From: Ramlibacter tataouinensis
GTDB lineage: Bacteria; Pseudomonadota; Gammaproteobacteria; Burkholderiales; Burkholderiaceae_C
NCBI GenBank assembly: GCA_002427815.1
Contig: DIZF01000001.1
Location: 211,773-275,772 of the forward strand
Length of the DNA stretch: 64,000 bases
Direction of reading: 5' to 3'
Shown: in pieces, positions 16,104 through 24,509 of the stretch
How the letters are laid out: each line of letters opens with the position of its first letter
Position numbering within the stretch: position 1 is the first letter of the stretch
Notes under the pieces: generated by a model
What the model saw: only the letters and a program-made list of their open reading frames with translations
What the model was told of the DNA's origin: nothing
Databases searched by the model: none
Program-made: the position numbers and the translations under genes

Positions 16104-16365
16104 GCATTTCCTTCGTTCTTGCGCTATATGCCGCCATGTGTGGAGCTGCCGCGTGTGCCCTCAGCGCGTCCATACTCTCCCATTTCTCGATTACCAGGAA
16201 CGTGTCTTCCCCGTACCTGGTTTGGGATGCCGGAGCATCGACGACGGCGCCATATTCCAAGCAGCCTGACTCGGCTTTGACCGCGGGCACGTTGGCACGG
16301 AACTCGGTCAGTATGGAGTCGCGCAAGCCCGGTTTGGCGGTGATAACAGCAACGACGTGGATCAT
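16066..16365 (-). CDS. Antibiotic-biosynthesis-monooxygenase (ABM/YgiN) domain protein
   Basis: 99 residues, a single dimeric alpha/beta barrel: MIHVVAVITAKPGLRDSILT at the start, ESGCLEYGAVVDAP and FLVIEKWESMDALRAHAAAP with the His/Ala pattern of YgiN-type putative quinol monooxygenases. Such cofactor-free proteins act on quinols or handle electrophiles. An AGAGAAC stretch precedes the ATG. It is transcribed toward the rhodanese-like gene and away from the SMP-30 gene's stop. Confidence 0.8.
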   Translation of the reverse strand: MIHVVAVITAKPGLRDSILTEFRANVPAVKAESGCLEYGAVVDAPASQTRYGEDTFLVIEKWESMDALRAHAAAPHMAAYSARTKEMLASRVIHILQPA

Positions 16366-16707
16366 GGTTCTCTTTCATCTGATGAGGAAGACGATTTTGC
16401 ACGTGCATGACCGGCAGCCCCGCGGCGGAACGTGCTGGGTCCGCTGACTGCAGCGGGCTCGGCTGCGTGAGCGTCGGCAGGAGCCGCGTGCTGAGCCACG
16501 CGAGCGTCGCTTGCGGCACCAATCGCGAACAGCGCGCGCAAGCGGGCCGCCGCGGAGGGCGCCCCGATCTCGTCGAGCCTCTGCTGCCGGCCCTCCGCGC
16601 GCCGACGCTGCTCGGTACGCCCTTGAAGTTCGGTCAGCTCTCTCGCCGAAAGCTGATCGTCTCGTGTGGGCGATGCCCTGTTGTCGCCGCCGAATGTGCT
16701 GAAGGCA
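16366..16707. other. Intergenic stretch, no gene recognised
   Basis: GC-rich; frames on both strands have biased composition but no recognisable domain or ribosome site. It separates two minus-strand genes. Confidence 0.3.
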
Positions 16708-17676
16708 TCACAAATACGCGACCCCCTGCGTGTTGACGTACAACGCGTAGACCGACGTGCTGGCCGCCATGAACAGACGGTTGCGATGCACGCCGCCGAA
16801 GCACAGATTCGCACAGCGCTCCGGCAAGTCGATGCAGCCGATCAGGCGGCCTTCGGGATTGAAGATGTGCACGCCGTCCAGGCCCGCTTCGCCCATGCCC
16901 CAGCCGCACCACAGGTTGCCTTCGACATCGCAGCGGAATCCATCCGGAGTGCCCTTCGGTCCCGCGTCGATCAAGATGCGCTTGCCTGTCAGCGCACGTC
17001 CGCCCACCACGTCATAAGCCAGAATCTGCCGGGGCACGGAACGCGACTCGACGATGTAAAGGATCGCTTCGTCCGGCGAGAACGCCAGCCCGTTGGGCTG
17101 GCTGATGCCTTCCGCCACCACGGTGAGTGTGCCGTCCGGATCGAGGCGATACACGTGCGTCGGCAATTCCTGCGCGGCACGGGCACCCTCGTAGAAGCCG
17201 AGCAGACCGAAGCTGGGGTCGGTGAACCAGATCGAGCCGTCCGACTTGCATACCACGTCGTTCGGTGAATTGAGCCGCTTGCCGTCGAAATGCTCGGCCA
17301 GCGCGACGACGCGCCCATCAGGTTCGGTGCGCGAAACGCGCCGCCCGCCGTGTTCGCAGTGCACGATCCGGCCCGCGCGGTCCCGGGTGGCGCCGTTGGC
17401 ATAGCCGGAAGGCCGGCGCCACACACTCACGGCGCCGCTCTCCTCGTCCCAGCGCAGGACGCGGTTGTTCGGGATATCGCTCCACAGCAGGCAGCGGGCA
17501 TCGCCCCACCACACCGGGCCCTCGGCCCAGCGGCAGCCAGTGGCCAGGCGTTCGATCTTGGCCAGTGGCAGCCGCAACGCATTGAAGCTTTCGTCGATGA
17601 CGCGAATGGCAGAGTCCGGATAACGCTGGCTCGGCGACCACGCGGGGGAACCATCGGAGGGGCACTGGTTTGGCAT
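16708..17676 (-). CDS. SMP-30/gluconolactonase/LRE family lactonase
   Basis: 322 residues of a six-bladed beta-propeller lactonase. Metal-site segments visible are WAEGPVWWGDARCLLWSDIP (first Glu), LNSPNDVVCKSDGSIWFTDP (Asn/Asp), SQPNGLAFSPDEAILYIVES and GTPDGFRCDVEGNLWCGWG. It opens sugar-acid lactones with a bound divalent metal in the cytoplasm. With a uronate-dehydrogenase-like gene just across the divergent intergenic region, the most economical role is opening the aldaro- or aldonolactone made by that enzyme. It faces away from the 17773-24300 genes and may share their control region. Confidence 0.87.
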   Translation of the reverse strand: MPNQCPSDGSPAWSPSQRYPDSAIRVIDESFNALRLPLAKIERLATGCRWAEGPVWWGDARCLLWSDIPNNRVLRWDEESGAVSVWRRPSGYANGATRDRAGRIVHCEHGGRRVSRTEPDGRVVALAEHFDGKRLNSPNDVVCKSDGSIWFTDPSFGLLGFYEGARAAQELPTHVYRLDPDGTLTVVAEGISQPNGLAFSPDEAILYIVESRSVPRQILAYDVVGGRALTGKRILIDAGPKGTPDGFRCDVEGNLWCGWGMGEAGLDGVHIFNPEGRLIGCIDLPERCANLCFGGVHRNRLFMAASTSVYALYVNTQGVAYL

Positions 17677-17772
17677 CTGGATCTCTTCGGTCTTGTTCGA
17701 CGATGGCTAGTTTAGGTCGTCGGTGAAGAATTGCCTTGGCGACTTTCCAGAACTTCCCTAAACTACGGCGGC

Positions 17773-18765
17773 ATGGCACGCATACTCCTGACCCACTCAC
17801 CCGAGGCACTTGAAAACTACTACGGAGCGCGCGCGCTGGCGGCGTTGCAGGCGCTTGGTGAGGTGAGGACGAACCCGTCCAGCCAGCCGCTGGCGGGCAG
17901 CGCCCTGATCGAGGCCGCACGCGACTGCGAGCTGATCGTCAGTTACCGCCAGTCTCCCGGTGAGGCCGCGATCTTCGAGGCCCTGCCCGCTCTGGTGGCG
18001 TTCCTGCGCTGCGCGATCGACATCCGCAACGTGGATGTGGCAGCGGCGAGCAAGGCGGGCGTCCTCGTCACGCAAGCCAGCGCGGGGTTCGTCGCGGCCG
18101 TTGCCGAGCTCGTCTTCGGAATGATGATCGACCTGGCGCGTGGCGTGACGCGGGCTGCGGGCAGCTATCACGCGGGAGAGCTCCCGGATGCGCAGACGGG
18201 ACGGCAGCTCGATGGCTCCACGCTGGGCGTGATCGGGTACGGGGCGATCGGACAGCGCGTCGCCGAATTGGGACGGACGTTTGGCATGCGTGTCCTGGTG
18301 ACCGACCCGTATGCCAAGGCCGAGGCGGTGGGCATCGAGCAAGTGGCGTTCGAGCGGCTACTCGCGCAGGCCGATTTCGTGGTTCCGCTGGCGGTGGCAA
18401 CCGCGCAGACCGAGAACCTGATGAATGAATCCGCATTGGCGCGAATGAAGCGCGGCGCGTTTCTCGTCAACGTATCGCGCGGTAACCTCGTCGATGAGCC
18501 GGCGCTCGAGCGCGCGCTCGACTCGGGACACCTTGCCGGGGCCGCGATCGACGTGGGCCGTGACGCGGACCAGACGCCGACGCCGCGCGTGGCGCTGCGG
18601 CGCAATGTGATCGCCACGCCGCACATCGGCGGGCTTACGATGCCGTCGATCGAGCATCAGTCGATCGAAACGGTTGCACAGGCAGCCGAGATACTGAAGG
18701 GACGCGCTCCGAAAGGGGCCGTGAATGCCGACCACTGGACCCGAAAGGCTCTGCTCAAACCATGA
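17773..18765 (+). CDS. D-isomer-specific 2-hydroxyacid dehydrogenase
   Basis: 330 residues. The NAD-binding domain has STLGVIGYGAIGQRVAELGR and an acidic residue after the second strand (LVTDPY), favouring NAD. Catalytic Arg and acidic residues are expected in VSRGNLVDE and the His is in ATPHIGG. It resembles phosphoglycerate dehydrogenase and glyoxylate/hydroxypyruvate reductases. The stop overlaps the following SDR start (ATGA), so it belongs to the uronate-type operon and probably reduces or oxidises a C3-C6 2-hydroxy acid there. Confidence 0.85.
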   Translation: MARILLTHSPEALENYYGARALAALQALGEVRTNPSSQPLAGSALIEAARDCELIVSYRQSPGEAAIFEALPALVAFLRCAIDIRNVDVAAASKAGVLVTQASAGFVAAVAELVFGMMIDLARGVTRAAGSYHAGELPDAQTGRQLDGSTLGVIGYGAIGQRVAELGRTFGMRVLVTDPYAKAEAVGIEQVAFERLLAQADFVVPLAVATAQTENLMNESALARMKRGAFLVNVSRGNLVDEPALERALDSGHLAGAAIDVGRDADQTPTPRVALRRNVIATPHIGGLTMPSIEHQSIETVAQAAEILKGRAPKGAVNADHWTRKALLKP

Positions 18766-19643
18766 AGACCGTTCTGATCACCGGCGCCGGCGGCGGCGTC
18801 GGCACGCATCTGCGCCAGCAGCTTGCCGGCAAGTACGCATTGCGCCTGTCCGACTTGCGGCGGCTGAAGCCGGAACCGGGCGAGACGTTCGTCCAGGCCG
18901 ATATCGCGAACCTGGATGACATGCTGCGCGCCACCAAAGGGGTCGACGCGTTCGTCCACCTCGGTGGGTACTCGGTCGAAGGCGCCTGGAAGGACATCCT
19001 GAACGCCAACATCGTCGGCTGCTACAACGCCTTCGAGGCGGCGCGCCGCAACGGCGTCAAGCGCATCCTGTTCGCCACGAGCAACCACGCCGTGGGCTTC
19101 TACCGGCGCGACCAGGTGATCGATCATCGCGTCTATATCAAGCCGGACAGCCGCTATGGCGTGTCGAAGGTTTTTGGCGAAGCGCTAGGAAGCCTGTACG
19201 CGGACAAGTACGCAATGGAAGTGTTCTGCATGCGCATCGGCAACGTCGGCACCGTTCCCATCGACAAGCGCCGTCTGTCGATCTGGATCAGCCCGCGCGA
19301 CATCGCCCAGCTCGTGACGATCGGCATCGAGCACCCCGACATTCGCTTCGAGATCGTCTACGGCGTTTCGAACAACCGCCGTACCTGGTATGACAATTCC
19401 AATGCGACGCGCCTTGGCTATTCGCCGGTGGATGACAGCGAAACCTACGCGGCCCAGGTGCTGGCGCGCGAGCGGGCCGGCGATCCACGCGCCGAGATCT
19501 ATCAGGGCGGCGCCTTTGTGCACTCCGAGAAGGTCGACAATCCGACACCACTGCCGCGGCGCAGGGCGGCTCCGGCAGCGCCGCGAGCCGTCGCCAGGAA
19601 GGCGACTTCCAAAGTGAAGAAGAAAGCGCCGGCGAAAAAGTAG
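18762..19643 (+). CDS. udh: Uronate dehydrogenase-like NAD-dependent epimerase/dehydratase
   Basis: 293 residues, extended SDR fold: glycine motif GAGGGVG at 8-14, catalytic Tyr132 and Lys136 in YGVSK, and the SNHAVGFY segment typical of uronate dehydrogenases, which oxidise galacturonate or glucuronate at C1 to the aldarolactone. A Lys/Ala-rich tail of about 20 residues at the C-terminus is an addition to the family length and looks like a low-complexity extension. Coupled by 4-base overlap to the hydroxyacid dehydrogenase and followed by a lactonase-like hydrolase. Assignment to uronate is by similarity and context. Confidence 0.78.
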   Translation: MKTVLITGAGGGVGTHLRQQLAGKYALRLSDLRRLKPEPGETFVQADIANLDDMLRATKGVDAFVHLGGYSVEGAWKDILNANIVGCYNAFEAARRNGVKRILFATSNHAVGFYRRDQVIDHRVYIKPDSRYGVSKVFGEALGSLYADKYAMEVFCMRIGNVGTVPIDKRRLSIWISPRDIAQLVTIGIEHPDIRFEIVYGVSNNRRTWYDNSNATRLGYSPVDDSETYAAQVLARERAGDPRAEIYQGGAFVHSEKVDNPTPLPRRRAAPAAPRAVARKATSKVKKKAPAKK

Positions 19644-19669
19644 CCGCCAGCCGGCAAGGAAACTGACCA

Positions 19670-20512
19670 ATGGCAGAGGAGGTTGGCGCGATGCGCTGGG
19701 CTTTCCCGATCGATCTGAGCGGTGCATGTGACTGTCACATGCACATTTACGAACATGGCTATCGGTTGGCGCCGACGGCTACCTTCGAGCCACCGCACTC
19801 GCCTGTGCCGGCCTATCAGGAGGTGCAGCGTCAGCTCGGGCTGGATCGCGTGATCGTGGTGCAGCCGACTGGCTACGGTTTCGACAATGCCTGCACGCTG
19901 GCGGCCATCGGCAAGCTCGGCCCATCGGCGCGCGGCATTGCCGTAGTCGGGCCCGAGGCCACCGATCTGCGGTTGCAGGAACTGCACGATGCGGGCATTC
20001 GCGGGATCCGTTTCATGATGCTCGCGGGCGGCGTCCTGCCATGGAGCGCGCTGGAGCCGCTTGCCGCCAGAATCGCGCCGCTCGGCTGGAACATCAACCT
20101 GCAGTTGAACGGGCGGGACCTGCCGCAGCACGAACCGGTGCTGATGCGACTGCCGGCCAGGCTGGTGGTCGACCACATTGGCAAGTTCATACCTCCCGTG
20201 GGCACGGACGATCCCGCTTTTGCGACGCTTTGCCGGCTGCTCGATCGGGGCAACTGCTGGGTCAAGCTTTCCGCACCTTACGAGAGCCAGCCATCGGGTC
20301 GGCCCGGCTACGGGCAAGTCGCGCCTCTGGTGCGCGAATTAGCAACCCGCTATCCGCAGCGCTGCCTCTGGGGCAGCAACTGGCCGCATCCGAACGTGGT
20401 GCCACCGCCATCGAACGCCGCAATCGCTGGATGGGCGTTCGAGCAGTTCGGCGGCGAGCCGGCGTTGCGCGGCATCCTGATCGACAACCCGGCTCGGTTG
20501 TATGGGTTCTGA
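19670..20512 (+). CDS. COG3618-type metal-dependent lactonase/amidohydrolase
   Basis: 280 residues of the amidohydrolase-related family that contains 2-pyrone-4,6-dicarboxylate lactonase and galactarolactone isomerases. The HxH motif is in CDCHMHIYE near residue 22; further landmarks are VIVVQPTGYG, VDHIGKFIPP and the C-terminal WGSNWPHPN. It would hydrolyse or isomerise a lactone carboxylate. Immediately behind the uronate-dehydrogenase-like gene, it is a second candidate for the lactone step besides the SMP-30 protein. Confidence 0.82.
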   Translation: MAEEVGAMRWAFPIDLSGACDCHMHIYEHGYRLAPTATFEPPHSPVPAYQEVQRQLGLDRVIVVQPTGYGFDNACTLAAIGKLGPSARGIAVVGPEATDLRLQELHDAGIRGIRFMMLAGGVLPWSALEPLAARIAPLGWNINLQLNGRDLPQHEPVLMRLPARLVVDHIGKFIPPVGTDDPAFATLCRLLDRGNCWVKLSAPYESQPSGRPGYGQVAPLVRELATRYPQRCLWGSNWPHPNVVPPPSNAAIAGWAFEQFGGEPALRGILIDNPARLYGF

Positions 20513-20562
20513 GCCCTGGCGATATTGCACTGCGGCTTGACCGTGGCGGCGCGGCAGTGGAT

Positions 20563-20576
20563 ACTGGTTCACCAGT
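20563..20576. promoter_or_regulatory. Perfect FCD-GntR operator ACTGGT-TC-ACCAGT
   Basis: A perfect inverted repeat, ACTGGT (20563-20568) and ACCAGT (20571-20576) with a two-base spacer, 30 bases upstream of the GntR GTG start. It contains TGGT-NN-ACCA, the core recognised by the hexuronate regulators ExuR/UxuR, which belong to the same FCD-GntR family. This supports autoregulation and a uronate-related inducer. Confidence 0.65.
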
Positions 20577-20606
20577 TGCCAGTGAAGCTGCCACCCAGAT
20601 CCCATC

Positions 20607-21428
20607 GTGCCGCGCCCGACTCCCCGTTCACCGGTCCTCGACTCGCTGTCGGCCATCAGGGTCGACCGGCCGTCGGATCTGATCCTGCGCCAGTTGCGCG
20701 ACCTGATCGCCACCGGCGCCATGAAGCCCGGTGACCGTCTGCCAGGAGAACGCGAGCTTGCCCAGCAGTTCGGCGTGGGCCGCTCGCACGTGCGTGCAGC
20801 GCTGCGGCGGCTGGAGTTCTTCGGAATCCTCAACACCTTGCCGCAAAGCGGAACCATCGTCGCGCGGCTGGGCGTGGCCGCGCTGGAAAGCCTGATCGGC
20901 AGCGTCATCGCACTGGATCGCGACGATTTCGCGGCACTGGCGGAAACCCGTTTCCTGCTCGAGGTTGCGGCGGCCCGCTACGCGGCCTTGCGTTCGGCGC
21001 GGTCCGACCTGAAGAGGATTCGCGCCGCCGAGGAGGCGTTCCGGGTGCGGGCAACAAGTGGTGACCCGGCGCTGCAGGAGGACCTCGCGCTGCACCTGGC
21101 CATTGCGCAGGCGTCGCATAACGCCGTGCTCGCCTCGCTGATCGGCCTGATCGCGCCCGATGTGCTGCGGCTGAATGGCGAGCACAACACCTGCTCCAGG
21201 CCGCGGCTTGCGGAGGTGCTGCGCGAACACCGGGCGGTGGTCGGGGCCATCGAGTCGCGCGATCCCGATGCGGCCGAGCGCGCGATGGCCTGGCATGCCG
21301 ACGCCACGGCGGCCCAGCATCGAGTCGGCGGGAGAAAGAAGGGCACTCAAGCGGCCGAAGTGTCCCAGCGCACACGCCGTGCTCCAGCACGCAACTCCGG
21401 ACGGCCGCACATCCAACCAACCACATGA
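20607..21428 (+). CDS. FCD-domain GntR-family regulator of the TRAP/uronate locus
   Basis: 273 residues. N-terminal winged helix (MKPGDRLPGERELAQQFGVG then SHVRAALRRLEFFGILNTLP) and FCD domain with ALAETRFLLEVAAARYA, DLALHLAIAQASHN and a C-terminal AMAWHADATA helix. The last ~30 residues are basic and low-complexity. The start is a GTG with no strong ribosome site. Position between the catabolic genes and the dctPQM transporter, and the perfect operator just upstream, make it the likely local repressor. Confidence 0.87.
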   Translation: MPRPTPRSPVLDSLSAIRVDRPSDLILRQLRDLIATGAMKPGDRLPGERELAQQFGVGRSHVRAALRRLEFFGILNTLPQSGTIVARLGVAALESLIGSVIALDRDDFAALAETRFLLEVAAARYAALRSARSDLKRIRAAEEAFRVRATSGDPALQEDLALHLAIAQASHNAVLASLIGLIAPDVLRLNGEHNTCSRPRLAEVLREHRAVVGAIESRDPDAAERAMAWHADATAAQHRVGGRKKGTQAAEVSQRTRRAPARNSGRPHIQPTT

Positions 21429-21438
21429 GGAGCAACAT

Positions 21439-22428
21439 ATGCGATCGATGACACTGAAGGCCCTGGCCTGCATAGCCGCAGCAGTGCTGGCCGCTGCGCC
21501 GGCCTGGGGCCAAACCAAGAAGCAGATCAAGCTGTCGCACTCGAGCCAGGCGTCAACGGATTCGGAGCTGCACCAGGCCTCGCTCGTCTTCGAGCAGGAG
21601 ATCGCCAAGACCGCACCCACGCTGGAGGTGAAGATCTACGCTGCCAATGCGCTTGGCCAGGAGCGCGACGTGTACGAGGCGATGCAGCTTGGGTCCGGGG
21701 CGACTTGCGCGATCTCCGGCACCGCCATTCTGACGAACTTCAACAAGCGGCTGGGCGTTCTCGATCTGCCGTTCCTGTGGCGCGATTACGACCACGTGCA
21801 CAAGATGCTCGACGGCTCGGTCGGCACGACGCTGGCGAAGGAACTCGAAGGCAATGGCTTCAAGGTCGTCGCCTGGCTCGACAGCTGGGGCTACCGCAAC
21901 ATCATTTCGGCGAAGAAGCCGATTACCAAGCCCGAGGACATCAAGGGCATGAAAATCCGCACCATTCCCACGCCGCTGTACGTCGCGGCACTGAATGCGA
22001 TGGGCGCGAACGCCACGCCGATGGCCTTTGGCGAGGTTTACAACGCGATGCAGACTGGCGTGCTCGACGGATTCGAGCACTCGGCCGCGATGACCTACGC
22101 CAACAAGTTCTACGAGGTCGCCAAGTACGGCGCGCTGACGCGTCACCTGTTCGGGCCGATCGCGTTTGCCTGTTCGATGAAGGAGTGGCAGAAGTTCTCC
22201 CCCGACGAGCAGCAGAAGATCCTCGCGGCCGCTGCCAAGGTGCGCGAGAACAATCGCCAACTCGCGCCGGTGAAGGAAAAAGAGGCGTTCGATGCGCTGA
22301 AAGCCAAGGGGATGACGTTCAGCGAGATCGACACCAGCGGTTTCCGCAAGGCGGCCGTGAAGGTGCAGGACGATCTGGCCAAGGAACGCGGTGCCACCGA
22401 CCTGCTCAATGCGATCCGGGCGCCTTGA
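21439..22428 (+). CDS. dctP: TRAP transporter periplasmic binding protein DctP
   Basis: 329 residues with a Sec signal peptide (about 1-25, cleavage near AWGQ). DctP family features: QASLVFEQEIAKTAPTLEVK, the GLKVVAWLDSWGYRNI-like central region (here GFKVVAWLDSWGYRNIISAK), KGMKIRTIPTPLY with the conserved carboxylate-binding Arg, and AFGEVYNAMQTGVLDGFEHS. GAGGAG lies six bases before the ATG. It binds an organic acid, probably a uronate or aldarate by context, and delivers it to DctQM. Confidence 0.93.
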   Translation: MRSMTLKALACIAAAVLAAAPAWGQTKKQIKLSHSSQASTDSELHQASLVFEQEIAKTAPTLEVKIYAANALGQERDVYEAMQLGSGATCAISGTAILTNFNKRLGVLDLPFLWRDYDHVHKMLDGSVGTTLAKELEGNGFKVVAWLDSWGYRNIISAKKPITKPEDIKGMKIRTIPTPLYVAALNAMGANATPMAFGEVYNAMQTGVLDGFEHSAAMTYANKFYEVAKYGALTRHLFGPIAFACSMKEWQKFSPDEQQKILAAAAKVRENNRQLAPVKEKEAFDALKAKGMTFSEIDTSGFRKAAVKVQDDLAKERGATDLLNAIRAP

Positions 22429-22436
22429 CCAGGACT

Positions 22437-22508
22437 GTCATTGCGGGCTTGACCCGCAATCCATGCTGGCGCTCCAACGTGGATGCCGGATCAAGTCCGG
22501 CATGACAG
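22437..22508 (+). repeat. REP-like paired palindromes
   Basis: Two hairpin-forming units sit between dctP and dctQ: TGTCATTGCGGGCTTGACCC with CGCAATCC, and GGATGCCGGATCAAGTCCGG with CATGACA. The outer ends (TGTCAT and ATGACA) are complementary, so the whole 70 bases can also fold together. This layout matches dispersed bacterial REP/BIME-type repeats and may lower expression of dctQM relative to dctP. Confidence 0.65.
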
Positions 22509-22514
22509 TTCCTC

Positions 22515-23003
22515 ATGCGTGTTGAACGAGTTCTCGATCGGGTGGACCGGGTTGCCGAATGGCTGATCGCCGCCCTGTTCGCGGTGATGGTTGTCGTCGG
22601 CTTCCTGCAGATCGCCAACCGGTTCGTGCTGAACATCTCGCTGTCGTGGAGCGAGGAACTGCAGCGCTATCTCCATATCTGGATCGTGTTCCTGGCGATT
22701 CCGGTCGGGTACGGGCGGGGGGCTCATCTCGGCATGAACATGCTGCTAGAGCGCCTGCCGCGGCGGCCGCACGCTGCGCTGGTCACGCTGCAGGAAATCC
22801 TGTGGCTGGTGCTGGCGACGTCGATCGCGTGGTTCGCCACCCGGATCATGCAGGTCGCGCAGAACCAGAGTTCGAGCACGCTGGGCATCACGATGGATTG
22901 GATCTACCTCGCGCAGGTCGTCGGCGGCGTCTACCTCGCCGTGGTGGCGGCGCGGCGGCTCGTCACACGGCTCACGCCGTGGCGACTCATCAAGCTCAAG
23001 TAG
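22515..23003 (+). CDS. dctQ: TRAP transporter small membrane subunit DctQ
   Basis: 162 residues, four membrane helices: EWLIAALFAVMVVVGFLQIA, then the diagnostic SLSWSEELQRYLHIWIVFLA, a third near LQEILWLVLATSIAWFATRI and a last near YLAQVVGGVYLAVVAARRL. It joins the binding protein to the DctM channel in the inner membrane. Separated from dctP only by the REP-like element and from dctM by 7 bases. Confidence 0.92.
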   Translation: MRVERVLDRVDRVAEWLIAALFAVMVVVGFLQIANRFVLNISLSWSEELQRYLHIWIVFLAIPVGYGRGAHLGMNMLLERLPRRPHAALVTLQEILWLVLATSIAWFATRIMQVAQNQSSSTLGITMDWIYLAQVVGGVYLAVVAARRLVTRLTPWRLIKLK

Positions 23004-23010
23004 GCCCGCC

Positions 23011-24300
23011 ATGTCCTTGATCCTGCTGTTCGGAGCGCTGATCGCCTTGATCGCCTTCGGCTTTCCCGTGCTGCTTTCGATCGGGATCACGGCGCTCGGC
23101 GGCATCGTGTTCGCGGAGAACCTCACTCCGGCGCTGCTGCCGCAAAAGATCTTTGCGATGCTCGACAGCTTCTCGCTGCTGGCGCTGCCCTATTTCATCC
23201 TCGCCGGTGAACTGATGGCGCGCGGCGGCCTGTCAAAGAAGCTCGTCCAATTCGCCGAGACCGTCGTCGGGCACCTGCGTGGCGGACTGGGCCACGCATC
23301 GGTGGTTTCCAGCATGATCTTTGCCGGTGTGTCGGGCTCGTCGACCGCGGACACCTCCGCGATCGGGTCGATCCTGATTCCGTCGATGAAGGAGCGAGGC
23401 TACAAGCCGGGCTTCGCCGCTGCGCTGGTTGCGGTGGCCGGCACGATTGGGGCGATCATCCCGCCATCGATGACGATGATCGTCTACGGTTCCATGACCG
23501 GCGTATCGATTGGCGGGCTGTTCCTCGGCGGAATCATCCCCGGCGTGACCATTGGGCTGGGCCTGATGCTGGTGATCTACCTGTACTCGCTGGCGCCCGG
23601 CTTTCCGGAATTGCGCGAGACGACGGGGCGCTTTTCGCTGATCGTGGCGATCAAGGCCCTGCGGCTGGTCTTCCTCGCACTGCTGGCGCCGATCATCATC
23701 ATCGGCGGCATTCTGACCGGCATCTTCACCGCCACCGAGGCCGGCGTGGTGGCGGTCGTCTATTCGTTCATCGTGGCGATGTTCGTCTACCGCATCATCC
23801 GATGGCGCGACTTGCCCCATATCCTTGTCGATGCGGCGGTCACGTCGGCCATGGTGGTGGGCATCATCGGCGTGGCCGGCGCGCTCGGTTGGCTGCTGTC
23901 GTACCTCGACTTCAACGATGCGATCATGGCGCTTGTCAGCCGGGTTTCGGGCGGCCGCATGGTCGTGTTCATCTCCCTGCTCGGGATGATGCTGGTACTG
24001 GGCATGTTGCTCGAGTCGCTGGCGGTGATGATCATCCTGGTGCCCGTGGTGACGGCGGTCGCCACCAAGTTCGGATTCGACCCGATTCACGTCGGGATCC
24101 TGGTGACGATGGTTACCCAGATCGGGGCTACGACGCCGCCCGTGGCGGTATTGCTATTCGTCGCCACGAGCATCGCAGGCACGACCTACGACCAGACGGT
24201 GAAATACTGCTGGGCGTTCATCCTGTGCGAACTGGTCGTGCTGGCGCTGGTGCTGTTCATCCCGGCCCTGTCTACCTGGATCCCGCGCACTTTCATGTAG
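23011..24300 (+). CDS. dctM: TRAP transporter large membrane subunit DctM
   Basis: 429 residues, about 12 membrane helices. DctM landmarks: LPYFILAGELMARGGLSKKL, ASVVSSMIFAGVSGSSTADT, GTIGAIIPPSMTMIVYG, TATEAGVVAVVY and TQIGATTPPVAVLLFV. It is the sodium- or proton-coupled permease of the system. Last gene of the uronate-type plus-strand cluster. Confidence 0.95.
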   Translation: MSLILLFGALIALIAFGFPVLLSIGITALGGIVFAENLTPALLPQKIFAMLDSFSLLALPYFILAGELMARGGLSKKLVQFAETVVGHLRGGLGHASVVSSMIFAGVSGSSTADTSAIGSILIPSMKERGYKPGFAAALVAVAGTIGAIIPPSMTMIVYGSMTGVSIGGLFLGGIIPGVTIGLGLMLVIYLYSLAPGFPELRETTGRFSLIVAIKALRLVFLALLAPIIIIGGILTGIFTATEAGVVAVVYSFIVAMFVYRIIRWRDLPHILVDAAVTSAMVVGIIGVAGALGWLLSYLDFNDAIMALVSRVSGGRMVVFISLLGMMLVLGMLLESLAVMIILVPVVTAVATKFGFDPIHVGILVTMVTQIGATTPPVAVLLFVATSIAGTTYDQTVKYCWAFILCELVVLALVLFIPALSTWIPRTFM

Positions 24301-24509
24301 CGGGCAGGCGAAATGGCTGCACATTCGTCCGCTCCATCTGCTGTTGCGGTGATATGCCGCGCAGCGCCTCCACCGAAGAAAGGAATTCAGCTCTACTCAA
24401 GCCGGCAACTGACGCGCGCAACTGGCTCGAATCCTGAGCCGCCCTCGAGTGCCAAACCGGCAGCAGCCCACCCCCAAATTCCAAGGCTGCAGCCGAACTC
24501 ATGTTCGAG

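Noticed and set aside
24301..24509. Possible small gene between dctM and the KAP gene
   Set aside because: Short frames only, without ribosome site or recognisable sequence.
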